DNA of 64,000 bases from contig NC_087066.1 in NCBI RefSeq assembly GCF_963678635.1, forward strand, positions 66,315,277-66,379,276, given 5' to 3'. How positions within the stretch are numbered: position 1 is the first letter of the stretch; every line of letters begins with the position of its first letter. Origin of the DNA: Symsagittifera roscoffensis. Its lineage: Eukaryota > Xenacoelomorpha > Acoela > Convolutidae. This document shows, piece by piece, positions 11,214-22,112 of the stretch. Both the position numbers and the translations under genes were made by a program. The notes under the pieces are model-generated. The model saw only the letters and a list, made by a program, of their open reading frames with translations. It did not search any database and was not told where the DNA came from.

Positions 11214-13041
11214 AAGTATACCAAAGAAACAAAGAAAACCAATCGTGAGAAAAGGACCGAAAGAACTCGGAACAAGAAAGGGAACGAAGTTTCGGCGGAA
11301 TGGTTGGAACAAGGAGTGAAAAAGCCCCGGAGGAAAACGGGCAATGCTGGAAGTAGAGATCTACCCAGCTCTGGACGAGAACCATGCGGGATGTGGGACG
11401 TAGGAAAATTGGAATAGAAGGTTGACGAGTAAATTTACTCCCGTTGAACAAGGCCAGGATTTCGCCACTTCCACCGGCTCTCTGGATCGAGAGGAGATAT
11501 CGGAAGTGTCCAACCTTTCGAATGAAAATGCAGCAGGAGCAGGATCATCTGCTAGCAATACCATGACGCATGGGGTGACAGAGAAATTGGTAACGTCCTC
11601 CTCGTTTTCGGAACGAGTCAAGAACACTTTGGGAATTTTCTTCCCATTTATTATGGGAACGTGAACAAGTGATGAAGTATACACCTAAGAAGAGAAGAAG
11701 GTCAATGAAGAAATTGATGATTTCGAGTTCAACTAAGCCTGAATAGTTCGACCCATGAAAACGAGGCACCCACATACTTGGAGACTGGCTATTCGGATCA
11801 GTTTGGTGCGGTCAGAACCATGAACAAGACTATTGCTGAAAAGCAACGGTCAAGGGAGTTCATGACCATGACCAACTTGGAAGTGCAATCCGTAAAGGAT
11901 AGGAAAACAGGGTCAGGAATCATATCAGCGGAACCAGAGGCGGATTATGAAGAAACATCGAGACATAGAGGTAAGACTCGTATCTTGACCAGCACTAAAC
12001 TACCAGGAACCAATAGGGTGACGCAACCACTAGTTACACCTTTAGTAGAGAACGGAGCATCGATGGAAGATGCCTTGACCAGGACTGTGAACAGCATGGG
12101 TGAGCAGAGTGAACAGATGTCAATAAGAAGGAGTGAACCTGAGAGACCAGTTCATGTTGAGAGTGAAAGCCTGCGGAAAGAGTTTAAACGCAACAGACAG
12201 GAAAATAGTAGAAATGAAAAACGCTCAATAGAAAGGGCTGATGAATAGTTGGCCGAAAACTTGTCGCGAATGACGAGGGAGGCTGAGGAAAGAGAGAAAG
12301 GTTTGAGACGTGATCTGGAACAACTACGAAGTCAGCAACAGCAGACTCTTGGGACTCTTGACACAAGAATAGACGCAATGATGAAAAGACGCAATCATGC
12401 TATCATGGACCGGCTCAATTGTGCAACCTGCATTTCGACAGATCATCATTTATCAGCATGCCCAACCTACAAACAAGGCATGAAGGCAATCGGTTTTAGC
12501 GTGAGAGGAGTAATTGCAAAACTCGGTCACAGGTGGGCGTTTTTTTGCAATTTTGAGGGCCATTTCAAGACAGATTGCCCAGAATTTGTGGATGCTGTAG
12601 CGGACATTAAGCACCCAAGGCTTGAGGATGCTTTATCAGGCGTCAAAGCCAGCAAGGAAAGAGAAACCGCAAGAGCTGGCTACGAAGAAAATGCAAGCCG
12701 TGCTAAAAGAAACGAGTGAAACAGAATCTGGAACCGCAGCAAACGGTTTTAAGATTGAGGATAAGGCAGCGGCAAGAGATGCCCTAAATAGAGTCCATTA
12801 GGAGTTGGCGGGCGACAAGAGAAATAGAACAGAAAGTCAAGCTCGAACTCGAGAACGAGAGAGCTCAAGAACAGCTCAAAGCCTTTGAAGCATCTGAGGC
12901 GGTGGGGACGAAAGCACCGAGCAGTATGAGCATGAAGACGAAGGTAATCTCAGGACAAATATTCGGGATGGTGCCACAAGGAAGCAAGATACAGTCAATA
13001 ATCTCAGTGGCGGGATATCAGGTAATCAAGAAACTAAGTGA
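11214..13041 (+). pseudogene. gag: Element B gag and start of protease region, copy 2, cut by A1 LTR
   Basis: Same gag as copy 1 but running further: pieces at 11422-11664, 11778-12248, 12249-12719 and 12902-13041. It keeps the first knuckle (CATC..DHHLSAC) and reaches the second (FFCNFEGHFKTDC). The first Cys of that knuckle is Ala, compared with RCFFC in A. Downstream, IISVAGYQVIKKLSD matches the A segment just before the protease (IISVAGHQLVKNLSE). The frame breaks at 13042, where an A1 LTR starts. Shared TAG codons at 12246-12248 and 12717-12719 show it is not a working gene. Confidence 0.8.
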
Positions 13042-13900
13042 TGTGCCATTCTGCCAGATTGGCACAGCGCAATCTTCCGGCGGGACAGAAAAAGACGACT
13101 AAAGGCCTTAGTAACAAAAAATTGCTGCGAAGGAGGGTCGAAATATTCCGGAAGTTTAAATTTTTAAAATTTCGATTGACGGGCAAGTATTTCTCAGAAA
13201 TACAAAAAGAAGGCCATTTTGACAAAAAGGAACGAAAAAACAGAACAACGACAAATATAGTGAAAAACAGTCGCACGAGAAAACGAGAAAAACGAAGCCT
13301 CTTATCGTGGCAATCACACACGATAAGACCGATAGCAGAGAGAAACAGTGAGCAAGGAGGCTTCAGTGGGGAAGGAATATACCGCGGAACCCTCCCGTGC
13401 CACAAATTGGGAGAGATAACAACGTTAACTCGAGAAGAACACGGGAGCGGAGGCTTGGCCCTCCAGAGACTGTTATATGTTGAAGGACTGCAGTAAACTA
13501 ACTTTTTAGCTACTCTGATGCCATAGAACTTTGAATTAACACCGGTGTAACCTGATATTTTAGAGCATGAGTAGCTAGAAAGAGGAAAGGGTCAATCCAT
13601 CTCCAATGGATTTAATATAGAACTGTCACACAAAAACATAATGAAATAGGGTTTTCGAGCCGTGTTTTTAATAGCAATCACGTCGTCTGAGGATCCGAGA
13701 CTCAGCTATGTGGTTGTATTCGCATGCAAACGAAAGCTGATCGAGAGTCGTTTGACTGATGACCTGAAAATAGTAACTTCTAACTTAGCCCTAAACAGAC
13801 CAGAAAATCAACTGGCAAGGTCGAGAAGGTGAAAAACGAGTAGTATTAAGGTAACTTTTTCTACGCTCCGTCGCTGTGTAGTATTTGGGCGAATGTTACA
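13042..13900 (+). repeat. Duplicate copy of the A1 5' LTR
   Basis: 859 bp beginning TGTGCCATTC and ending GAATGTTACA, the TG..CA ends typical of LTRs. The flank before it (AAACTAAGTGA) is identical to that of the LTR at 15467, as expected if this is a product of the tandem duplication rather than a second insertion. A primer-binding site follows at 13913. The leader after it breaks at 14098. Confidence 0.85.
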
Positions 13901-14098
13901 TAGACGTTTTTATGGCGCTCCTGGGTCGGCCTGTCAAAGGCATAAGACCATCATGATCAGCAAGCGTTTCAGCGACGAACCGCCCGCTCCCGGCGTAAGC
14001 CCGAGTTAGAGGCCTTAATGACCGTTATTGTACTGGGGGGAAGGTGCGTACCCTCCGTCCAGTACTATTTAGCTTTTTAACTTAGTTAACACCGAAAA

Positions 14099-15466
14099 TG
14101 AAGTATACACCTAAGAAGAGAAGACGAGCAATGAAGAAATTGATGATTTCGAGTTCAACTAAGCCTGAATAGTTCGACCCATGAAAACGAGGCACCCACA
14201 TACTTGGAGACTGGCTATTCGGATCAGTTTGGTGCGGTCAGAACCATGAACAAGACTATTGATGAAAAGCAAAGGTCAAGGGAGTTCATGACCATGACCA
14301 ACTTGGAAGTGCAATCCGTAAAGGATAGGAAAACAGGGTCAGGAATCATATCAGCGGAACCAGAGGCGGATTATGAAGAAACATCGAGACATAGAGGTAA
14401 GACTCGTATCTTGACCAGCACTAAACTACCAGGAACCAATAGGGTGACGCAACCACTAGTTACACCTTATGTAGAGAACGGATCATCGATGGAAGATGCC
14501 TTGACCAGGATTGTGAACAGCATGGGTGAGCAGAGTGAACAGATGTCAATAAGAAGGAGTGAAACTGAGAGACCAGTTCATGTTGAGAGTGAAAGCCTGT
14601 GGAAAGAGTTTAAACGCAACAGACAGGAAAATAGTAGAAATGAAGAACGCTCAATAGAAAGGGCTGATGAATAGTTGTCCGAAAACTTGTCGCGAATGAC
14701 GAGGGAGGCTGAGGAAAGAGAGAAAGGTTTGAGACGTGATCTGGAACAACTACGAAGTCAGCAACAGCAGACTCTTGGGACTCTTGACACAAGAATAGAC
14801 GCAATGATGAAAAGACGCAATCATGCTATTATGGACCGGCTCAATTGTGCAACCTGCATTTCGACAGATCATCATTTATCAGCATGCCCAACCTACAAAC
14901 AAGGCATGAAGGCGATCGGTTTTAGCGTGAGAGGAGTAATCGCAAAACTCGGTCACAGGTGGGCGTTTTTTGCAATTTTGAGGGCCATTTCAAGACAGAT
15001 TGCCCAGAATTTGTGGATGCTGTAGCGGACATTAAGCACCCAAGGCTTGAGGATGCTTTATCAGGCGTCAAAGCCAGCAAGGAAAGAGAAACCGCAAGAG
15101 CTGGCTACGAAGAAAATGCAAGCCGTGCTAAAAGAAACGAGTGAAACAGAATCTGGAACCGCAGCAAACGGTTTTAAGATTGAGGATAAGGCAGCGGCAA
15201 GAGATGCCCTAAATAGAGTCCATTAGGAGTTGGCGGGCGACAAGAGAAATAGAACAGAAAGTCAAGCTCGAACTCGAGAACGAGAGAGCTCAAGAACAGC
15301 TCAAAGCCTTTGAAGCATCTGAGGCGGTGGGGACGAAAGCACCGAGCAGTATGAGCATGAAGACGAAGGTAATCTCAGGACAAATATTCGGGATGGTGCC
15401 ACAAGGAAGCAAGATACAGTCAATAATCTCAGTGGCGGGATATCAGGTAATCAAGAAACTAAGTGA
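14099..15466 (+). pseudogene. gag: Element B gag, copy 3 (partial)
   Basis: Third copy of the distal B gag, made by the 2.43-kb duplication. Open pieces lie at 14204-14674, 14675-15025, 14959-15144 and 15327-15466. It shares the TAG (14672-14674) seen in the other two copies. It has an additional one-base loss at about 14970, so the second knuckle lies in another frame. It ends at the A1 LTR (15467). Confidence 0.75.
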
Positions 15467-16325
15467 TGTGCCATTCTGCCAGATTGGCACAGCGCAATCT
15501 TCCGGCGGGACAGAAAAAGACGACTAAAGGCCTTAGTAACAAAAAATTGCTGCGAAGGAGGGTCGAAATATTCCGGAAGTTTAAATTTTTAAAATTTCGA
15601 TTGACGGGCAAGTATTTCTCAGAAATACAAAAAGACGGCCATTTTGACGAAAAGGAACGAAAAAACAGAACAACGACAAATATAGTGAAAAACAGTCGCA
15701 CGAGAAAACGAGAAAAACGAAGCCTCTTATCGTGGCAATCACACACGATAAGACCGATAGCAGAGAGAAACAGTGAGCAAGGAGGCTTCAGTGGGGAAGG
15801 AATATACCGCGGAACCCTCCCGTGCCACAAATTGGGAGAGATAACAACGTTAACTCGAGAAGAACACGGGAGCGGAGGCTTGGCCCTCCAGAGACTGTTA
15901 TATGTTGAAGGACTGCAGTAAACTAACTTTTTAGCTACTCTGATGCCATAGAACTTTGAATTAACACCGGTTTAACCTGATATTTTAGAGCATGAGTAGC
16001 TAGAAAGAGGAAAGGGTCAATCCATCTCCAATGGATTTAATATAGAACTGTCACACAAAAACATAATGAAATAGGGTCTTCGAGCCGTGTTTTTAATAGC
16101 AATCACGTCGTCTGAGGATCCGAGACTCAGCTATGTGGTTGTGTTCGCATGCAAACGAAAACTGATCAAAAGTCGTTTGACTGATGGCCTGAAAATAGTA
16201 ACTTTTTACTTAGCCCTAAACAGACCAGAAAATCAACTGGCAAGGTCGAGAAGGTGAAAAACGAGTAGTATTAAGGTAACTTTTTCTACGCTCCGTCGCT
16301 GTGTAGTATTTGGGCGAATGTTACA
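15467..16325 (+). repeat. 5' LTR of A1
   Basis: 859 bp, TGTGCC..GTTACA. The first 25 bp form an inverted repeat (TGTGCCA and TGGCACA around 11 bp). A second hairpin, ATCCAT-CTCCA-ATGGAT, lies at 16020-16036 and recurs in the LTRs of all three families here. The A2 LTRs differ by a 27-bp insertion near the 3' end (28310-28336) and many substitutions. Promoter and polyadenylation signals should lie here, but I cannot place them. Confidence 0.9.
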
Positions 16326-16337
16326 TAGACGTTTTTA

Positions 16338-16351
16338 TGGCGCTCCTGGGT
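16338..16351 (+). promoter_or_regulatory. Primer-binding site of A1
   Basis: TGGCGCTCCTGGGT lies 12 bp after the LTR end. The same sequence recurs at 13913, 18984 and 28392. Minus-strand DNA synthesis would be primed here by a tRNA whose 3' end is complementary. The tRNA is not identified. Confidence 0.7.
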
Positions 16352-18853
16352 GGGCCTGTCAAAGGCATAAGACCATCATGATCAGCAAGCGTTTCAGCGA
16401 CGAACCCCCCGCTCCGGGCGTAAGCCCGAGTTAGAGGCCTTAAGGACCGTTATTGTACTAGGGGGAAGGTGCGTACCCTCTGCCTAGTACTATTTAGCTT
16501 TTTAATTTAGTTAACACCGAAAATTCCGGGGGCCGGAGGGTTAGGTGGGAAGTCATGAGCCCGCTTATCCCAAGGTCCCGGGACCAAAAACAATTAAAGA
16601 GAAAGCGTAAAATCAAACAAAAATAGTGTATAACCAAGAAAAAGCCAAAAACAAATTTATTTGAAAACAAAAAAGTACAAAAAACAGTAAAAAATCCAAA
16701 AAAGACCAAAAACAATAAAAACATAAAGTGACAGTTTATATGTTATTTCCGGACGATATGTGATCTGACCTTCCTATTTGTTGTTGTTTCAGGTTGATTT
16801 ATATCATTTCTGATAGAAAGATTGTGTGTTCTGGTGACGGGTTGGGTACCCTCCCTTGAGTGTAATTTGAGTATTTAAGCACGTTAATGGTGATTTTGCG
16901 GGTGACCGGAGGGTAGAGTGGCAAGCTGACCGACGTGTTCCACACTCAACAGGGACATCACGGACAACATCCACAACGACTGTTCGGTATCGTTGAAACA
17001 ATTTTAGTATCGTTGGGGTACTATTTCATTAAAACTTAAGTGGTGGGGGGCACGATTGGCGCGGACCGATTGTACCCTCCGTCGATCACAAATTTCCGAG
17101 TTAAGGGTCTTAATTCGGGTGTTTTGGTGCAAAAGAGGGTATAGTAATATTCATTAACGACTGCTAATAGATTATTGTCCTTACTATATATTACTTATCT
17201 CCTATTTAGACCCGAGAAACACCAAAATTACTGATTTTCGACCAAACTATAGACCCCCAAAATTTTGGATGTCCGAGCTTTTCCGAACAGTAAAAAGCTT
17301 TTGTACGGGGAGTTACTACGTAGTTCGATCCCTCTAACTAAAGGAACCCCACGGAAAAAGACTTAGTAGAAGTTAGCGAAAACAAAAATTTTTCGATCAA
17401 AATTTTGATAATTTTCTGAATTTTGTCAATCTGTTTCGGGGATCAAAATTTTTGAGTTTTTAGAGTTAGAGCAATAAAATTTTTGTGTCAGGAGCGTGCT
17501 AGCATAACGTGTTCGGTTACTAGAGAATTTTTTGAGTAACCCTCCGACTAGCTCCGTGGATAGAGCTAACGACTTAGAGATTGGAAAAGGAAGGAATCGG
17601 AGGGTCCAAATTTGATAGTTCTTGGCCAAAATTTTGGCTCCAAACCAATTTTGGTCCCGTTTTTTGCATTGTTCAGTGCTGTACGGGGCTTTTACGCTCA
17701 TTTCAATTATTTTAAGGCACTTTCAACCGGAATTGCGGAAAAAGTTTTCAGAACCTATATAGGTGGTGAAAAAAGACCTTTTTGACAAACGCATTTTTAG
17801 CAATTTCTCAAAGACTAGCCAACCGAACGGCATAACTTTGGTACCATAAGTCGACGTTTTTGACCACTTTTTGGACCGCAACCGTTTTTTGGGTTAATAA
17901 TCTCGGAAAAGGAAAAAGGTTTTAGATTTTGCTGTTCGGAGGGTCCAAATTTTAGGGAACACTCCGGGCGGCAGAAAATTTTATAGGATCACCTTTTTAT
18001 CCAACTGGGAAGGTTGACCGTGTCAACCAACCTGGTTTTAAGTCAGTTACACCGCGTTCGGAGGCTTTATCGCGGTAAAATAACCCTTTTTCTTGATTTT
18101 CGGGGAACCCTCCGAAGTAACCCTCCGGAGTCAGCTAAACCCCTTAGCAACCCTCCTTAGTGAAAGTTTTCCACGGGACCCTCGAAGAAGTTAAAACAAC
18201 CCCCATAGAGAATTAAGTTTGTTTTGACGCTTCCTGAAGTTAGTTGAAGGCCCTTCTAAGTGAGGTTCAAAAACTTGAAAATTTTGGAAGAACCCTCCGA
18301 AGTAACCCTCCGGAGCATATTAAGCCTCTTATTGACCCTCCTTAGTAAATTTAGGGGGACCTTCCGAAGTAACTTGGGTGATTAAGGTACCCTCCGAAGT
18401 AGGCTAAGTGTCTTAACAACCCTCCGAAGTAACCCTCCGGAGTGTCTTAAACCTTCTAAACAACCTTCCTTGTTAGAAACTTGAGGAAATCTTCCGTGGC
18501 GATTTGGGAAACGGAAAATATCCATTTAATCAAAATCATATTAGGATATTAGGCGCTTATTAGGATCATAAGAGCCCATTTGGCCCAGAACTTCGTGATC
18601 AACTTTGGATTCTAGATCGGGTGTATCAGAAGTATCCGAAAAAAATTTTTTTTTTTGTTTTGATTGTGATTTTGGTTGTTTGGTTGCCTTGAGCTACTTA
18701 ATAGGAAAGCTCGGGCAATCCGGGAACACACAGAAGACGACCTCGGTGAGTGTATTAGGCAGATTCACACTCACTTGAGAAGACGGTGATCTGGGCTTTG
18801 TTCTTTTGGGGTGTTCCAATCGAAGCAAGTCTTTTTCTCTAAGGCCAAGAAAA
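16352..18853 (+). other. A1 leader, first copy, no gene seen
   Basis: Non-coding. In order: a CAAAAA-rich stretch (16575-16730), AT-rich sequence, a GTTCGGAGGGTCCAAATT block (17936-17953), an array of ACCCTCCGAAGTAACCCTCC-type motifs (18105-18475), then two hairpins including a splice-donor hairpin (18742-18779). At 18853 the sequence jumps back into the LTR tail, so 16208-18853 is a duplication unit of 2646 bp. Confidence 0.65.
18742..18779 (+). ncRNA. Splice-donor hairpin in the A1 leader
   Basis: CTCG|GTGAGTG on the left arm pairs with CACTCAC..GAG on the right arm across an AGGCA-containing loop. The left arm is a near-perfect 5' splice site. Copies occur at 21407-21444 and 21593-21630 in A1 and six times in A2. 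Immediately upstream (18684-18718) is another hairpin, with TTGCC..GAGCT pairing with AGCTC..GGCAA. Pairing is kept across copies, including one two-sided change in A2. Confidence 0.6.
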
Positions 18854-21800
18854 ACTTAGCCCTAAACAGACCAGAAAATCAACTGGCAAGGTCGAGACGG
18901 TGAAAAATGAGTAGTATTAAGGTAACTTTTTCTACGCTCCGTCGCTGTGTAGTATTTGGGCGAATGTTACATAGACGTTTTTATGGCGCTCCTGGGTGGG
19001 CCTGTCAAAGGCATAAGACCATCATGATCAGCAAGCGTTTCAGCGACGAACCCCCCGCTCCGGGCGTAAGCCCGAGTTAGAGGCCTTAATGACCGTTATT
19101 GTACTAGGGGGAAGGAGCGTAACCTCCGCCTAGTACTATTTAGCTTTTTAACTTAGTTAACACCGAAAATTCCGGGGGCCGGAGGTTAGGTGGGAAGTCA
19201 TGAGCCCGCTTATCCCAAGGTCCCGGGACCAAAAACAATTAAAGAGAAAGCATAAAACCAATTAAAAATAGTGTATAACCAAGAAAAAGCCAAAATTAAA
19301 TTTATTAGAAAACAAAAAAGTACAAAAATAGTAAAAAATCCAAAAAAGACCAAAAACAATAAAAAACATAAAGTGACAGTTTATATGTTATTTCCGGACG
19401 AGATGTGATCTGACCTTCCTATTTGTTGTTGTTTCAGATTGATTTATATCATTTCTGATAGAAAGATTGTGTGTTTTGGTGACGGGTTGGGTACCCTCCC
19501 TTGAGTGTAATTTGAGTTTTTTAGCACGTTAATGGTGATTTTGCCGGTGACCGGAGGGTAGAGTGGCAAGCTGACCGACGTGTTCCACTCTCAACAAGGA
19601 CATCAGGGACAACATCCACAACGACTGTTGGGTATCGTTGAAACAATTTTAGTATCGTTCGGGTACTATTTCATTAAAACTTAAGTGGTGGGGGGCACGA
19701 TTGGCGCGGTCCGATTGTACCCTCCGTCGATCACAAATTTCCGAGTTAAGGGTCTTAATTCGGGTGTTTTGGTGCAAAGGAGGGTATAGTAACATTCATT
19801 AATGACTGCTAATAGATTATTGTCCTTACTATATATTACTTATCTCCTATTTAGACCCGAGAAACACCAAAATTTTGTCGAAAATTACTGATTTTCGACC
19901 AAACTATAGACCCCCAAAATTTTGGATGTCCGAGCTTTTCCGAACAAAAAAAAGCTTTTGTACAGGGAGTTACTACGTAGTTCGATCCCTCTAACTAAAG
20001 GAACCCACGGAAAAAGACTTAGTAGAAGTTAGCGAAAACAAAAATTTTTCGATCAAAATTTTGATAATTTTCTGAATTTTGTCAATCTGTTTCGGGGATC
20101 AAATTTTTGAGTTTTTAGAGTTAGAGCAATAAAATTTTTGTGTCAGGAGCGTGCTAGCATAAAGTGCTCGGTTATTAGAGAAATTTTTGAGTAACCCTCC
20201 GACTAGCTCCGTGGATAGAGCTAACGACTTAGAGATTGGAAAAGGAAGGAATCGGAGGGTCCAAATTTGATAGTTATTGGCCAAATTTTTGGCTCCAAAC
20301 CAATTTTGGTCCGGTTTTTTGCATTGTTCCAGTGCCGTACGGGGCTATTACGCTCGTTTCAATTATTTTTAGGCACTTTCAACCGGAGTTGCGGAAAAAG
20401 TTTTTCAGAACCTATATAGGTGGTGAAAAAAGACCATTTTGACAAACGACGCATTTTTGGCGATTTGTCAAAGACTAGAAAATTGAACGGCATAATTTTG
20501 GTACCATAAGTCGACGTTTTTGACCACTTTCCGGACCGCAACCGTTTTTTGGGTTAATAATCTCGGAAAAGGAAAAATGTTTTAGAATTTGCTGTTCGGA
20601 GGGTCCAAATTTTAGGGAACCCTCCGGGCGGCAGAAAATTTTCTAGGATCACTTTTTTATCCAACTGGGAAGGTTGACCGTGTCAGCCAACCTGGTTTTA
20701 AGTCAGTTACACCGCGTTCGGAGGCTTTATCGCGGTAAAATAACCCTTTTTCTTGATTTTTGGGGAACCCTCCGAAGTAACCCTCCGGAGTCAGCTAAAC
20801 CCCCTAGCAACCCTCCTTAGTGAAAGTTTTCCACGGGACCCTCCGAAGAAGTTAAAACAACCCCCAAAGAGAATTTAGTTTGTTTTGACGCTTCCTGAAG
20901 TTAGTTGAAGGCCCTTCTAAGTGAGGTTCAAAAATTTGAAAATTTTGGAAGAACCCTCCGAAGTAACCCTCCGGAGCATATTAAGCCTCTTATTGACCCT
21001 CCTTAGTAAATTTAGGGGACCCTCCGAAGTAACTTGGGTGATTAAGGTACCCTCCAAAGTAACCCTCCGAGGTAGGCTAAGTGTCTTAACAACCCTCCGA
21101 AGTAACCCTCCGGAGCGATTTAAACCTCTTAGCAACCCTCCTTATTGAAAACTTAGGGAAACCTTCTGGGGCAATTTGAGAAACGGAAAATATCCATTTA
21201 GGGTTGGGATAAAAGGTCAACTAATAACGGGCGTGCATATTACGATCACAGGAGCCCATTTGACCCCGAAATTTGTGATCAATTTTGGATTCTAGATCGG
21301 GTGTATCAGAAGTACCCGATTGTTTTGATTGTGATTTTGGTTGTGTGGTTGCCTTGAGCTACTTAATAGGAAAGCTCGGGCAATCCGGGAACACACAGAA
21401 GAAGACCTCGGTGAGTGTATTTGGCAGATACCCACTCACTTGAGAAGAAAAGTTTTTCCCTGCTCTCGTGCACTTGGAGCGTTCCGGGTGTGGGGGAGCT
21501 TTTTCATAGACTTTAGAAATTTTTCGGTTAGAGGTTGCCTTGAGCTACCTAGTAGGACAGCTCGGGCAATCGCAGGGCACCTAGAATAAGACCTCGGTGA
21601 GGGTATTAGGCAAATACACACTCACTTGAGAAGACAGTGTCCTGAGCTTCGTTCTTTTGGAGTGTTCCGATTGAGGGAAGTCCTTTTTTTAAGACTAAGT
21701 TTTATTTATCTATTCCTGAATCATCACTGGCTTTTACAGAAAATTGTTTGATTTTAACAAAGCAATGATTTAATAAGAGTGTGGCGTTGAATTGATACTG

Positions 21801-22112
21801 ACGAAAGGTCGCTGTCACCTATAGGAGATTCTTATCTGGTTATCAATTGTGTTTTGCGTATTGACTATATCTAGTGAAAATTTTGTGATACTGTTATACT
21901 ATACAACGGGATTGAGTTACCATTATATCAATACTGAGTAGGCCCTGTGTGTAGCTTTAGCCGAGTCACTAATTTTGTCATTGTGAAATCTAAGAGACAT
22001 TTTTGATATTTACGAGATCGAGTAGGCAGTGTTAAGTTAATCAACCTGAACTTAATTGCGGTACGTGTAAATCGCCATTAAATTATACGAATATTGTTAT
22101 TTGTTACAAAGT
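18854..22112 (+). other. A1 leader, second copy: LTR tail, second primer-binding site, leader to gag
   Basis: 18854-18971 is an LTR tail (copy of 16208-16325) and 18984-18997 a second primer-binding site, followed by a second run through the leader. The motif array lies at 20765-21145 and the donor hairpins at 21407-21444 and 21593-21630. The second hairpin pair begins with TTGCCTTGAGCT at about 21535. From 21650 to 22112 it is AT-rich. It ends in a T-rich stretch and ACAAAG just before the gag ATG, a weak candidate splice acceptor. No gene is seen. Confidence 0.6.

Larger units (their letters stand above)
1..13041 (+). mobile_element. Element B: decayed, tandemly duplicated Ty3/Gypsy element (host of the nest)
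   Basis: The region holds LTR pieces, a primer-binding site, a long non-coding leader and a gag related to A1/A2 gag. Almost everything from 1 to 5865 is repeated 6676 bp downstream, so this is a head-to-tail duplication rather than two independent insertions. No complete LTR is seen: only the 3' 55 bp (303-357, 7001-7055) and 3' 563 bp (628-1190, 7326-7888) are present. The coding region stops at 13041, where the TG end of the A1 LTR begins. The rest of B should lie beyond the right end of the window. Leader order and LTR tail are collinear with A1/A2, so B is a diverged relative of the same group. Confidence 0.8.
11674..16525 (+). repeat. Tandem duplication, unit about 2.43 kb, spanning B gag and the A1 LTR
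   Basis: 11674-14098 is repeated at 14099-16525. Each unit holds the distal part of B gag, the complete 859-bp A1 LTR, the primer-binding site and about 185 bp of leader. At 14099 the leader (ACACCGAAAA) is joined to B sequence (TGAAGTATAC) with about 2 bp of overlap. In the second unit the leader continues normally. The unit contains both the target and the inserted LTR, so the duplication followed the A1 insertion. Confidence 0.85.

Noticed and set aside
13042-13900. Solo LTR or separate element insertion
   Set aside because: Its flank and neighbouring B gag are identical to those of the LTR at 15467, so it is part of a tandem duplication.
18661-18780. Leader double hairpin with ATTTTGG as a possible spliced-leader or U-type RNA gene
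   Set aside because: The Sm-like ATTTTGG lies upstream of the hairpins rather than between donor and 3' hairpin, and the module sits only within retroelement leaders.
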